Positions 40,883-50,900 of a stretch of DNA of 64,000 bases are shown piece by piece; the stretch's first letter is position 1, and each line of letters starts with the position of its first letter. The stretch is taken from positions 1 through 64,000 of the IMG/VR virus record IMGVR_UViG_3300020474_000006. One strand, 5' to 3'. A program made the translations under genes and the position numbers. Origin of the DNA: a virus. Below the pieces are notes generated by a model. It worked only from the letters and a program-made list of their open reading frames with translations. It was not told the origin of the DNA and did no database searches.

Positions 40883-41880
40883 CAGAATGCACCATCAAAA
40901 CCAAAGTCATCACCAGATTCAATAAGTGCATTATCCGCAGGAGTGATTTTCTTAACATCTGCGCCATTAACATGAACTGCTGCTGTTGTATTATCTTGTC
41001 CACGTCTAACTGTTAATTTATTACCATTAATGGATTTGATATAAAGTTCCTCAGTACCAATATTAATGTAAGTATCTGCAGCAAGTCCGCTAGCATCAGC
41101 GACTTCGATGTAAATTGATTTAGCAGTAACATCTCCTGCAAGAGTGGTCTCAATATCTCCGGTATAATTTTTGATTGCTCTAGGTGTAGCAGAGTAAGTA
41201 TACTCCCTAGATGCACTTGAGGAATCTTTGCCCGTAAGATAAGTGACCGTTGCTTTTTTGATGATATCTTTGGAAACCTTGGTAGAAGGTCCAAACATAT
41301 AAGTTTTTGCAGTAAATCTTAAAGTGTAAAGAAGAACTCTTCTAGAACTAAAGTCTCCCTCATATTCATCAGACATTGTAATATTTTCTAATACTACAGG
41401 AATATCTCTTTTTTCTTGTAATGCTTCTACTAATTCTACAGATAAATTATATGCTGGTTGAAAATATGGTAAAATTTGTTCTACGATTTGAAGCGCATCA
41501 TCATTTAATTTTGTCATGATGCTTAACTCAAATGCCATATTATATGGAACTGGCATGTAAGATTTTTTTGTCTCAGACCCATCATTAGGATCTTTAACTG
41601 TAAAGGTTTGAGTTGTTGTTACTTTTCTAGCTGGATCATATGTTAACCCAGTAAACTCAAAAGACATCCTTGGCAAAGTGATTGCAAAGGGTTTGTTTAA
41701 ATCTGGAGACTGCTCTAATCTTGCAAGAAATTTTTGAGTAGGACCGTATGCAAGAGGAACCTTGATAACACTAAACACATCGTCGTCAGAATCAGACTTT
41801 TTAATTGAAATATTGTTAAAAAGTGTACCAAAAGATATGATGGTTCTTCTCAATATTTCGTTGTAAAAATATTCAAACAT
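40882..41880 (-). CDS. gp15: gp15 tail sheath stabiliser / terminator
   Basis: A 332-residue protein with the gp15 N-terminus MFEYFYNEILRRTIISFGTLFNNI and the PRMSFEFTGLTYDPARK pattern. In T4 a hexamer caps the tail sheath and binds the neck. It is longer than T4 (272), mostly in an added C-terminal beta region with an IYIEVADASGLAADTYINIG stretch. The order gp13-gp14-gp15-gp16 is as in T4. Confidence 0.92.
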   Translation of the reverse strand: MFEYFYNEILRRTIISFGTLFNNISIKKSDSDDDVFSVIKVPLAYGPTQKFLARLEQSPDLNKPFAITLPRMSFEFTGLTYDPARKVTTTQTFTVKDPNDGSETKKSYMPVPYNMAFELSIMTKLNDDALQIVEQILPYFQPAYNLSVELVEALQEKRDIPVVLENITMSDEYEGDFSSRRVLLYTLRFTAKTYMFGPSTKVSKDIIKKATVTYLTGKDSSSASREYTYSATPRAIKNYTGDIETTLAGDVTAKSIYIEVADASGLAADTYINIGTEELYIKSINGNKLTVRRGQDNTTAAVHVNGADVKKITPADNALIESGDDFGFDGAF

Positions 41881-41918
41881 AGTTTAATCCTACAAATCCT
41901 GACACTATTGTGTGTTTT

Positions 41919-41925
41919 TATTTAG
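41919..41925 (-). promoter_or_regulatory. late promoter of gp15
   Basis: CTAAATA on the minus strand, 39 bases before the gp15 ATG. Confidence 0.58.
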
Positions 41926-43352
41926 GGGGTGCCGAAAGGATTCTGTTCTGAGAAGTCTAATATGGAATCTGCTTCAGTTTCAATGTTAATATTATCGGCA
42001 AATCCATCATCAGCAGGTTGAACATCAACAACTCTAAGTTCATAAGAAGCCCCTGATGTAGAACCAACGATATTTTCTCCAATAGAAAACTCTCCATCAA
42101 CCGTTCCAAGTTCAAGATTGTTAGTTGTCGCATTCCAAACCCTAACCCTACCTGTTGTTCCACTAATAGATCCAGTAACAATTTCATTGAAGGAGAAAGT
42201 TCCAGATCCGCCAGCACCAGGAGAAGAAATAGTTATTGATGGAGCGACAGTATACGCAAGACCTGCATTAGTGATGTGAATTGCTGAGATGGTTCCAGCA
42301 GCACTAACGACTGCTGTGGCAGCAGCAGATACGGTGGATACCCCAGTAATGGTAACCACTGGATTCTGGGTGTATCCTCCACCACCAGAAGTGACTGTAA
42401 TGATACCAACAACACCGTCACCGATAGTTGTCGTTGCAGCTGCACCAACACCGTTAGTTCCACCACCACTAAAAGATACAGATGGTGCTATGGTGTACCC
42501 TGCTCCTGAATTGACGACGTTAACTGCCTGAACAGACCTATCCTTAGGATTAACATTCAAATTACATACATTAATCCCACCAATCATGGTAGCAATACCT
42601 ACAGCAGTCGTTCCTCCTGCTGGAGCGGAAGACACGCCAACTGTAGGGATGCTACTATACCCACCACCTCTATTTGTAATAGTGAAGAATCTTACACCAC
42701 CATTAAATATTGCTGCTGTTGCTGTGGCACTGGAAGCAGCACCTACAAGAGTAAGTGTTTGAGTTGGTCCTTGAATGGTATTAATGCCATCATCAGTTAG
42801 ACCATCATAATTTTCACCAATTAAATTATTATCAACATCTTCAATACCAGTTGCAATAACCTCATCCTGAAGTCTAAAGAGTTCACAATACAACTCATAA
42901 ACATAGAGATTTTGTAACTGATAATATGGTTTAGCGTATTCTACATCTTTAATTTCATAAATTCTATCATCAAGAGGGAACCAAATAAGGTCTCCTCCTT
43001 TGGGTCTAGTTGACAGTTTTACATTTGATTGATCTTGAATTAAAGGAGTTATATAGTTTTCAAATCGTTCTCTTGAAATAATCAATCTCACTTCATCCTG
43101 AGATTGAATACCAAACTTGGATAATATATTACCCGCACCAGAATATTGATCGTAGTTATCGATATATGCCTCCAGAGGAAGCGCAATATCAAATTTAGAT
43201 TGAACTACTTCTCTAATTACAGTATTTTCTGTTAAATATTTTCTGGGTAGATAAAATATATCCACTCCATATGTTCTCAACTGTTCATTAATTAAATCTT
43301 GAACAAGATTTTGCTCACCAGTAGTACCTTGTGTAAAATATGGATTGAGCAT
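41922..43352 (-). CDS. gp14: gp14 neck protein, extended by GGGY repeats
   Basis: A 476-residue head-completion protein. The N-terminal about 190 residues fit gp14 (TQGTTGEQNLVQDLINEQL, VDIFYLPRKYL, GDLIWFPLDDRIYEIKDVEY). From about residue 195 to 430 is an added Gly/Ala/Val-rich region with repeats such as NRGGGYSSIPTV, NSGAGYTIAPSV and SGGGGYTQNPVV. T4 gp14 has 256 residues. The insertion is probably a string of small beta domains exposed on the neck. Confidence 0.9.
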   Translation of the reverse strand: MLNPYFTQGTTGEQNLVQDLINEQLRTYGVDIFYLPRKYLTENTVIREVVQSKFDIALPLEAYIDNYDQYSGAGNILSKFGIQSQDEVRLIISRERFENYITPLIQDQSNVKLSTRPKGGDLIWFPLDDRIYEIKDVEYAKPYYQLQNLYVYELYCELFRLQDEVIATGIEDVDNNLIGENYDGLTDDGINTIQGPTQTLTLVGAASSATATAAIFNGGVRFFTITNRGGGYSSIPTVGVSSAPAGGTTAVGIATMIGGINVCNLNVNPKDRSVQAVNVVNSGAGYTIAPSVSFSGGGTNGVGAAATTTIGDGVVGIITVTSGGGGYTQNPVVTITGVSTVSAAATAVVSAAGTISAIHITNAGLAYTVAPSITISSPGAGGSGTFSFNEIVTGSISGTTGRVRVWNATTNNLELGTVDGEFSIGENIVGSTSGASYELRVVDVQPADDGFADNINIETEADSILDFSEQNPFGTP

Positions 43353-43356
43353 AATC

Positions 43357-44199
43357 TTATCCTATCATGTCTAAAGGTGGAAGTTCATAAGTATTAGACA
43401 TCTGCTCCTTAATCTTATCTAATTCCCTTTCAGCATCATCATAAATTTGTCTGCCATTCAATTCAATTCCTCCTGGAAGTTTTACTCCTTGGAATTTAAT
43501 TAAGTTCTGACCCCACTGTCTTTTTATTAAAGCAGTAAGATATCTTTTTAAAAATGAATCATTATAAACCCTTGCAAAATCATTTGGGTCTAAAAGTCTC
43601 CAACAATCAAGTATAATATACTCGTCTTTTTGTACATTACCCCAATCAATATCCAAATATAATCTATCTTGTCTCTGATTAAATCGTATTTGTTTTTCCG
43701 TATTTAACAGAAAATCAATGTCAGAAAGATATGTCTTTGTCATTGCATATGACAACATTTCCAATGAATTGAAAAAATATAAGTCATTTAAAAATAACTG
43801 ATATTTTAGACTAAACATTCCACCGGATATTGTGCTATTATCAAACCTAAAAACTTTATTGATACCAATTACTGCTGGCGGAACTTGAATGTAATTACTA
43901 TTTTCTTCGTATGAAAATGTTACACTAGCTCCATCAATATTAGAACTTGCGGTTGTAGTTACAATTCCTGCAGTGCTACTACCACCTCTCGCTCTACCTC
44001 TATCTATATCGTCTTGTGTTATTTTATATTTTAAGTACGTTTGAACTACCCCATCAAAATGCCTTTCGTGAAATAGCTGAAGGGCATCATCAACTAGATC
44101 ATCTATTTGCTCATCGGCAACATTAATCTCCAGCACTGGTGCTCCCAGTTGCCTCTTACAATAGTTAATTAAATCTGCTCTACTTGCTGGTTGCGCCAT
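43357..44199 (-). CDS. gp13: gp13 neck protein
   Basis: A 280-residue head-completion protein. It matches gp13 in RADLINYCKRQLGAPVLEIN, QIDDLVDDALQLFHERHFDG and in the LDCWRLLDP stretch. With gp14 it seals the filled head for tail joining. Length is close to T4 (309). It lies 4 bases before gp14. Confidence 0.92.
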   Translation of the reverse strand: MAQPASRADLINYCKRQLGAPVLEINVADEQIDDLVDDALQLFHERHFDGVVQTYLKYKITQDDIDRGRARGGSSTAGIVTTTASSNIDGASVTFSYEENSNYIQVPPAVIGINKVFRFDNSTISGGMFSLKYQLFLNDLYFFNSLEMLSYAMTKTYLSDIDFLLNTEKQIRFNQRQDRLYLDIDWGNVQKDEYIILDCWRLLDPNDFARVYNDSFLKRYLTALIKRQWGQNLIKFQGVKLPGGIELNGRQIYDDAERELDKIKEQMSNTYELPPLDMIG

Positions 44200-44222
44200 T
44201 TATTCCACAAGTTTCCTAAGTG

Positions 44223-44229
44223 TATTTAG
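44223..44229 (-). promoter_or_regulatory. late promoter of gp13
   Basis: CTAAATA on the minus strand, 24 bases before the gp13 ATG, overlapping the end of the preceding gene. Confidence 0.57.
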
Positions 44230-44612
44230 GGTGCTGCTGATACTGGATTATAAACATATATATTGCCATTAGCAAGAGAATAAAAAGTTCCTCCTGCAGC
44301 AACAATTACATCATATACATATCTACCTTCATTCAAACTTCTAGTCGATGTAGATCCAAGTGAGAGTTTTATTTTACCGTCATATGCACTAGTGAAACCA
44401 ACAGTAAAGGATGTTGTAATCCCAAGTGTTGCCCCAACGGCAACGCTTTTAGACATTGCTGCTGATCCAGTATATCCAGTAAGATCAAATGCCGAGTTTG
44501 ACGTTGTATAAACGTTTAGATTTGCATTAAAATCTGAACCGCCTTGAATAGTCAGGTTTACTCCATATGGCACACCAGAGTCGGGGTCAAAAGTAATATT
44601 TTTAGTTGCCAT
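44226..44612 (-). CDS. small beta-rich virion protein upstream of gp13
   Basis: A 128-residue protein of predicted beta strands (VNLTIQGGSDFNANLNVY; YDGKIKLSLGSTSTR; NEGRYVYDVIVAAG), resembling single beta-sandwich domains of phage baseplates or fibres. It overlaps the next small gene by 11 bases. Probably structural; exact position in the virion unknown. Confidence 0.75.
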   Translation of the reverse strand: MATKNITFDPDSGVPYGVNLTIQGGSDFNANLNVYTTSNSAFDLTGYTGSAAMSKSVAVGATLGITTSFTVGFTSAYDGKIKLSLGSTSTRSLNEGRYVYDVIVAAGGTFYSLANGNIYVYNPVSAAP

Positions 44613-44784
44613 CTACTATTCCTATTAGTTTCATTGTTTCTTGCTGCTTATAATAAAGTTTGCAAAAAGACTTTGCAATATTCTTTAGTTCATCACGATT
44701 ATCACAACTATCTATCTCTGATGCTACTTTAGTGTATGCAAACTGTTTTGATAGGTTGTTTAGTTCGATGCTATCTGGATCCAT
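44602..44784 (-). CDS. small helical protein
   Basis: A 60-residue protein (ELNNLSKQFAYTKVASEID; LKNIAKSFCKLYYKQQE), mainly helical and soluble. It overlaps its neighbours by 11 and 14 bases in a chain of three small genes between the 2514-residue protein and gp13. No family recognised. Confidence 0.7.
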   Translation of the reverse strand: MDPDSIELNNLSKQFAYTKVASEIDSCDNRDELKNIAKSFCKLYYKQQETMKLIGIVDGN

Positions 44785-44998
44785 GTAATAACTCCTTTAG
44801 TAGTGATTTAATCTCATCAAGTTCACCCTTCACATTAGCAAGATCTTGCTCGATTGTTTGTACTTTTTGATTCTTTTCATTCTTAATACTTTTAGTAGAA
44901 AGATATTGAGAATAATCCAAACCATTTACATTGATAATTGCATTGGTTTCAGGATCTCTTGCGAGATCCTTATTCCCATCTAGTTCGTAGAAATCCAT
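44771..44998 (-). CDS. small coiled-coil protein
   Basis: A 75-residue protein with a C-terminal heptad helix (VQTIEQDLANVKGELDEIKSL). It starts one base after the stop of the 2514-residue protein. Possibly a tail chaperone or minor structural part; function unknown. Confidence 0.72.
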   Translation of the reverse strand: MDFYELDGNKDLARDPETNAIINVNGLDYSQYLSTKSIKNEKNQKVQTIEQDLANVKGELDEIKSLLKELLHGSR

Positions 44999-44999
44999 A

Positions 45000-47900
45000 T
45001 TAGGCTAAAGCAATTACTCTCAAGTCCTTAATTCTAGGAACATAACATTGATTCCTAGATGTTAGATTTAGTTTTACTCTGTAAGTTTTAAACGAAGGTA
45101 GGTTATCGATAGAGAATGTATATTCTCTATAATCAACAAGAGCGGAATCATGAGCCAGAGTATTGGATTTAACTATGAATACATCTGGTTGACCGTTATT
45201 ATTTTGAGGGGCAATTACCTGACCTCTAGTATTGAGGTTAGAATAACCTGGGAATGGTGAGAAGATTGGTTCAAATCCAGGTTCGTTTGCTACAGAATAG
45301 AATGCTCTAATATCTGCATCAAGATTGATATGAGCAGAAATTATAACTTTAATAGAAGATGCTGAATTTTCTAATACAATTTCCTTAGAAATATATTGAC
45401 ATGCTGTTGGATCTTCTTCAATACTATCTACTCTAGAATCAGTTGCATAATTTGTAACAACATCATTTACTCTGTTTGATGTAAGTACAGCACTTACTCT
45501 TTGAGTATCGATAACAGGGGTAAGTCTCGTATCAACAGTGTTCAAGAACATCCTCATGTTCATTGATTTAGACCCAGGAACTGTAGTTAGGTTTGCATCT
45601 TCATTAATTTTAGATGCAATCATTCTTGGAGAATCAAAATAATTCTTTTGATTGATGATGATATCATCAAATCCTGCATTTAAGAAAGGAACTTCTGTTC
45701 CACTGAAACTCTTGGACGTAGTAGTCCTTAGTTCAGCACCAATGGTTGTTCCAGGAACTGTCATATTATGTACATTAGGAGTAATCAATTCAAATGGCAT
45801 ATTCTGAGTTGCTCTAACCTTTGTACCACCTGTAGATTTAGAACGATTGAGGGATAACTGAGGAAATCCAACATCAGTATTTCTAGCAGTTCCCGTGTTT
45901 CCACTTACATCGAGTTTAATTTTATAAGAATCGAATGTAAACGGATTAGATTCTGTCACATCTGCTAGAGAATGCGTTTTATTAATACGATCAAGACTTA
46001 TACCAGACAATTCATATTTAAATACTGGAGTTCCTGCTGGATATGTCTTTGGATTACGACCTCTTACAATAGTTCCCCCAATAGTATTTCCAGTTACATT
46101 TGTATATGTAATTACTTCATCACCAATAAGAAGTAAACCTGAGTTAGTTGTGCCAACTCCAACATTTTCAAATGTAGCAAATGTTGCACCAAGTCCAACC
46201 GTAAGACCTGATGTAGAATCTGCTGGATACGCTGCAGAGAGCGTTGTTGGTTTGATATCTGGTTTCACTCCAGAAAGTCTAACACTATTTTCAGTAAAAT
46301 ACATTCCATGATTTTGATGACTGATGTTCATGTGCAGACCATCGTTGATAGTAACAATAGATGCAATTTGAACATCTCCTCCAGGAGCACCTGGAAGATC
46401 GTTATTTAATGTCTTGGCAACTCCAACGCTGTCGAAGTAGTTCATTGACTTACCACCACCAACAACAAAGTTGCCTTGAACGTTATCGAGGATAATTTCG
46501 TTTGTAACTCCAATTCCAGTTACGGTAAGTTTGGCATCTCTGCCGATGGTAGCAATACCGATAGTAGAAATTCCAAGAACATCTCCAACTACATAACCAG
46601 AACCTCCCGCAGTAATGGTTGCTCCAGAGGCAACGATACCACCATTAAGGATACTAATTTCTGCAGTTGCACCTCTACCACTACCTGTCAGAGTGACGAG
46701 GTTAACGCCAGCGAACGTATAAGAACCACTGGCAGGCGTATAACCTATGCCAGGGTTAGATACGCTAAGAGTCCCTGTTACGGAACCAGCAGTACCTACC
46801 AGGTCTCCTGTAGCGTTGGTTCCATCTTGGAAGAAGGTATTTCCAATTTGATATCCAGAATCTCCAACAGTTGTTCCCAGACCAACTCTAATTTTTTTAG
46901 ATGCGATGGAAATAGGATCAGGAAGTAACTTAGCAATCTGAGCGTTTCCTTGCGTGAGTTCTGGACTGTAGAATTCAACACTTCCACTTTCAACAAAATC
47001 TGCCCTATACAAAGTAAATTTAAGATCTTCCCACTGACTTGGTTCCCAAGTGGTATTATTTTGAGATTTGAATAGAGAACCAAGATATGGTTGGTTAGAG
47101 ATAAACGTATCAGTTAATAAGTCATTTTCGCCAATTCTAGAAATATATACAGTATACTTAGTAGAGTTGGATGCTAAACATATTGCATATTCTGTACCAC
47201 CTTCAACATAAACAGGTGATTTAAATTGAACGTTTGTAGCAACAGATCCGTCAGAAGAAGTTTGAATATCAGATGGGTCTAAAACAATCTCAGAACCAGG
47301 AAGAATTTTAGTGGTTGGGAGACCATTGTCCATAGATCTCAGTTGGAAGACAACGGGAACATCCAAATCATCAACTGTTCTGAAGAAAACATCACAACTG
47401 GTTAAGAAACAACCAGTTTCGTCTTCAACTAAGAAAGACTGTGCAAGTGGATCATACCAAGTAATAATTGTTTGAGTTCTTTGTTGTGTACTGACTACAT
47501 TAGAGTTAACTACTTGAGTACCAAGAGTTTGTTCCACGTTTCTATCTTGGAATTCTCTTCTTTGTTCTATCCTTGCATTTCTAACAGAAAGGATATTTTC
47601 TTGAACCGTCTCTAAAGTGCCAGTAGAAGTAAATGCTTCTTCTGCAATAGTAGATGCTAAATCCTGATTATTATCAATATCATTTACTAGAGTAAATGTT
47701 TTTGTTCCTGTTTCAAATTTAGGGAAGTTGGGATTATTTGGGTTAGGAATAAAGAGACTACCAATAATAGTAGATGACAAATCAGCAATGAGTCTTACAT
47801 CATCTAAGGTAGCTTGTGCTCCACTTGTTTCTCCAACAAACGTCATTCCTGTCTGAACATACCCAAAATAACTACCTTGGGGTTGTTCAGAAAGAGAAAG

Positions 47901-50900
47901 AGTATCAACGTTTAAAATTGTCGATGTTGAAGAATATGATCCTGAAAGTGGGCGATTGGTATAAGGATTTTCGCGGAAAGTTTTTGTTGGGCTATCATAA
48001 GCACCCTCTCTATGATTTGATTGAGCGACTCTAAAGGTAATTCTAGGAGAAGTCTCATTAGACTCCTCAGAAAGTCCTGTCCTTACAATTGTACCAACTA
48101 CAGTTTCTCCAACTTGGAATGTTCCGCTAGTCATGGAAATTTCAAGAAGTTTAGGTACACAATATCGGGTAACATCTATCCCATCAAAAAATGCATACAA
48201 TCTTGTAAGGGGCTTCATTTTTCTAGAAACAAATTCAATGTTTCTAGATCTCATGTTTGCAATCAAATCTCTACTAATAGTTCTGTCTCCTAGAGAAGTG
48301 GTATCAAATTGTTCAGTAACAATAGTTCTAGAACCATCTCTAGATTGAACACCACTTTGAACTCTACTTACAATAGTTTCTTCAACGACTTGATCAGTAA
48401 CTTGTCTGGTTTGGACGCTTCTTCGTGATCTATTACCAGGTCCTTGACGATGAATAGTAGCAGGACCATTATTAATAACTCTTCTCCTAGTGGTAGTTTC
48501 ATCGGTAATGCCACCCCAGTTAGTTTCCCAAGAATCCCAAAGAATTGGACCAAACCCAGTTTGAGGGTCAACTTCTCCATTTGCTACAAGTGCATCAAAA
48601 GTTTCATTATAGTCACCTTCTTGCAGGATAGTTTTTGCTTCTAAACGAGTTGTATCCACCCAACTATCAGTTGATGGAGTTAACTCCATAGTTCCATTCC
48701 AAAAACTAATAAGGAATGGAGTAACGCTTTCAGTTCTAGTTGCAAATGCTTGAGTAATATATTCAACCTCAGCATAATCAAGAGTTAAGATATCATCTCC
48801 TTTTCTTACATTATTACCTTCAATAGCAGCAACACTGGAATCTGCATTAGGGTCTCTGTCAACAACAGGACCAAGAATCATGTCAACCGAATTGGTATAA
48901 TGTTTTGGTCTAAGTTCGTTATACTTTATATCAATAGAATTCTTAATATCAAAACTATCATCTTGAGTTTGGAATCCAGAAAAATTATCTACGAAGAATC
49001 CTGATTTAAATCTGTTTAAACCTTCGGAATCAGAGACAAATAAGTTTGCAGTTTCTTTCTCTAACAAAGAAAGAGTAGTATAATATTCAAGACTTCTAAT
49101 TCTATCTTCAAGTTTTTTGATATCCTGCATACGATATCTTTTATGCTGATTAAATGCTAGTTTTGCGTCACTAACATTAAAGAGATATGGGGGCAATTCT
49201 ACAGTACAAATTTCAATTGCATCATCAACAGGATTTGGATTTACGGGATCATCAGAAGGAGTTCCATAAACAACCTGAAATCTTCCATCTTTAGAGAGGA
49301 AAACTCTATCAATTCTTCCTTGATAGTAATCAACATCTGCAATAATAGATTCGTCAGATGCTAAAATATTTTGAATCGATTGTCCCGCACCATTAAAAAC
49401 TCTCCCTGCAAATTCCAATGGAGATCTAACATTCTCAGCAACACTATACTCAGAAACTCTTGGTCTTAAATCAATAATATCACTGGTCCTATATCCATTA
49501 ACTGTCTTGATTTCCTCAGAATAATCAAAGTTTTTATACGAATCTATAGTTATAATATCACCATTATCAGTCGTATCAAAATAAGCAGAGGTAAAGTAAA
49601 TCTTTAACTGGTTTACTGGTGCGCTGCTCTTTACTTTTCTTTTTATAGATCCATAAGAATAAAGAGTATCTTCTTGACCAGTTCTGAATGTGTAGTTTGA
49701 AGAAATATTGAAACTAGGTGTAGACAAAGTAGAAACTCTAGCACTAATATCAGACTCGTCAAATTCAACAGTTTCACCCTCAATGAGAACTGATTCATTT
49801 TTATAGATAAGAGAAATTGTAGATGCATCTACAATTTCAGCAACTATGGCTACAGCACCACTAGTTTGACCAACTATTCTTTCTCCGATTAACATATCAG
49901 AGGTAGTTGTAGAAGGACTAATGATGTTGAGAAGGGATACTTTAGGAGCAGAAGCAACACTTGTATCCGCAGATTCAAAAATTCCTTGAATTGAGATAAT
50001 GTCTGGAGAATTTAAAGAAATTAATTGGTCTTCAACTCTAGTCCCATATGGATAGTTTCCATAAGTAAGACCATTATTCAGCGTAGTGGTTCCAATTCCA
50101 GATCCTTGAAGTCTAGATTTGTCAACAATGATAGATTTTACTTTATTTTTAATTTTTACTTTAGACTTTGGATTTGTTTTTCTTAGGGTGGCAATCAGAG
50201 TTGCTCCACTATTATCGGTTCCAAGATTTCTAATCTGTAAAGATTTTCCATCTGACGATAGTTCAAATCTATCTGAACTAAGTTGTTCAGTTTTTCCATC
50301 AGATCTGATAAGAACATATCTTTCATCATCAAATGGAAGGAAAGTTTCATTAGGTCCTGCCGTTGCCTGAACAGAGAGTTGACCAGAAGAAATATCAACA
50401 CTGATAGTTTTTCTAATCGTAATAATGGATTCAGCAATATCTACTGCTGCTACGTTCGGTTTTGGTAAAAGAGTATATAAAGTATTATCAGAAGATTTGG
50501 AAAGTTCGGTATTGAGAACTTGCAAATCTGTAACATTTAAGGTCGCTGCAGGTAAGAATCCACTTGCAATTCCAGAAACAGTCGCAACACCCTCAATACT
50601 AACAGTTGCAGTGCCAACACCAGTAACTCTGGCAATAATTGGGTCCTCAGTTAGTCCTGGCGTAGTATCAGTATACCTAATTAAATCATTTTCCCTGATA
50701 ACTGTTCCAGGAAACAGTTGATTTGAAGCAGTAATCGTGCTAACTCCACCAGACTTGGGACTAATTGTTGCAATACCAACTGTAAAATTATTAGATTGAA
50801 GTATATTCGCACTAAAAGTATTAACTCCAGTGATTCCATTAGCAAGATCTAAAGTATTTGAAGAACCATATACGGATTTTACGTTAGAAATTTTATTTTC

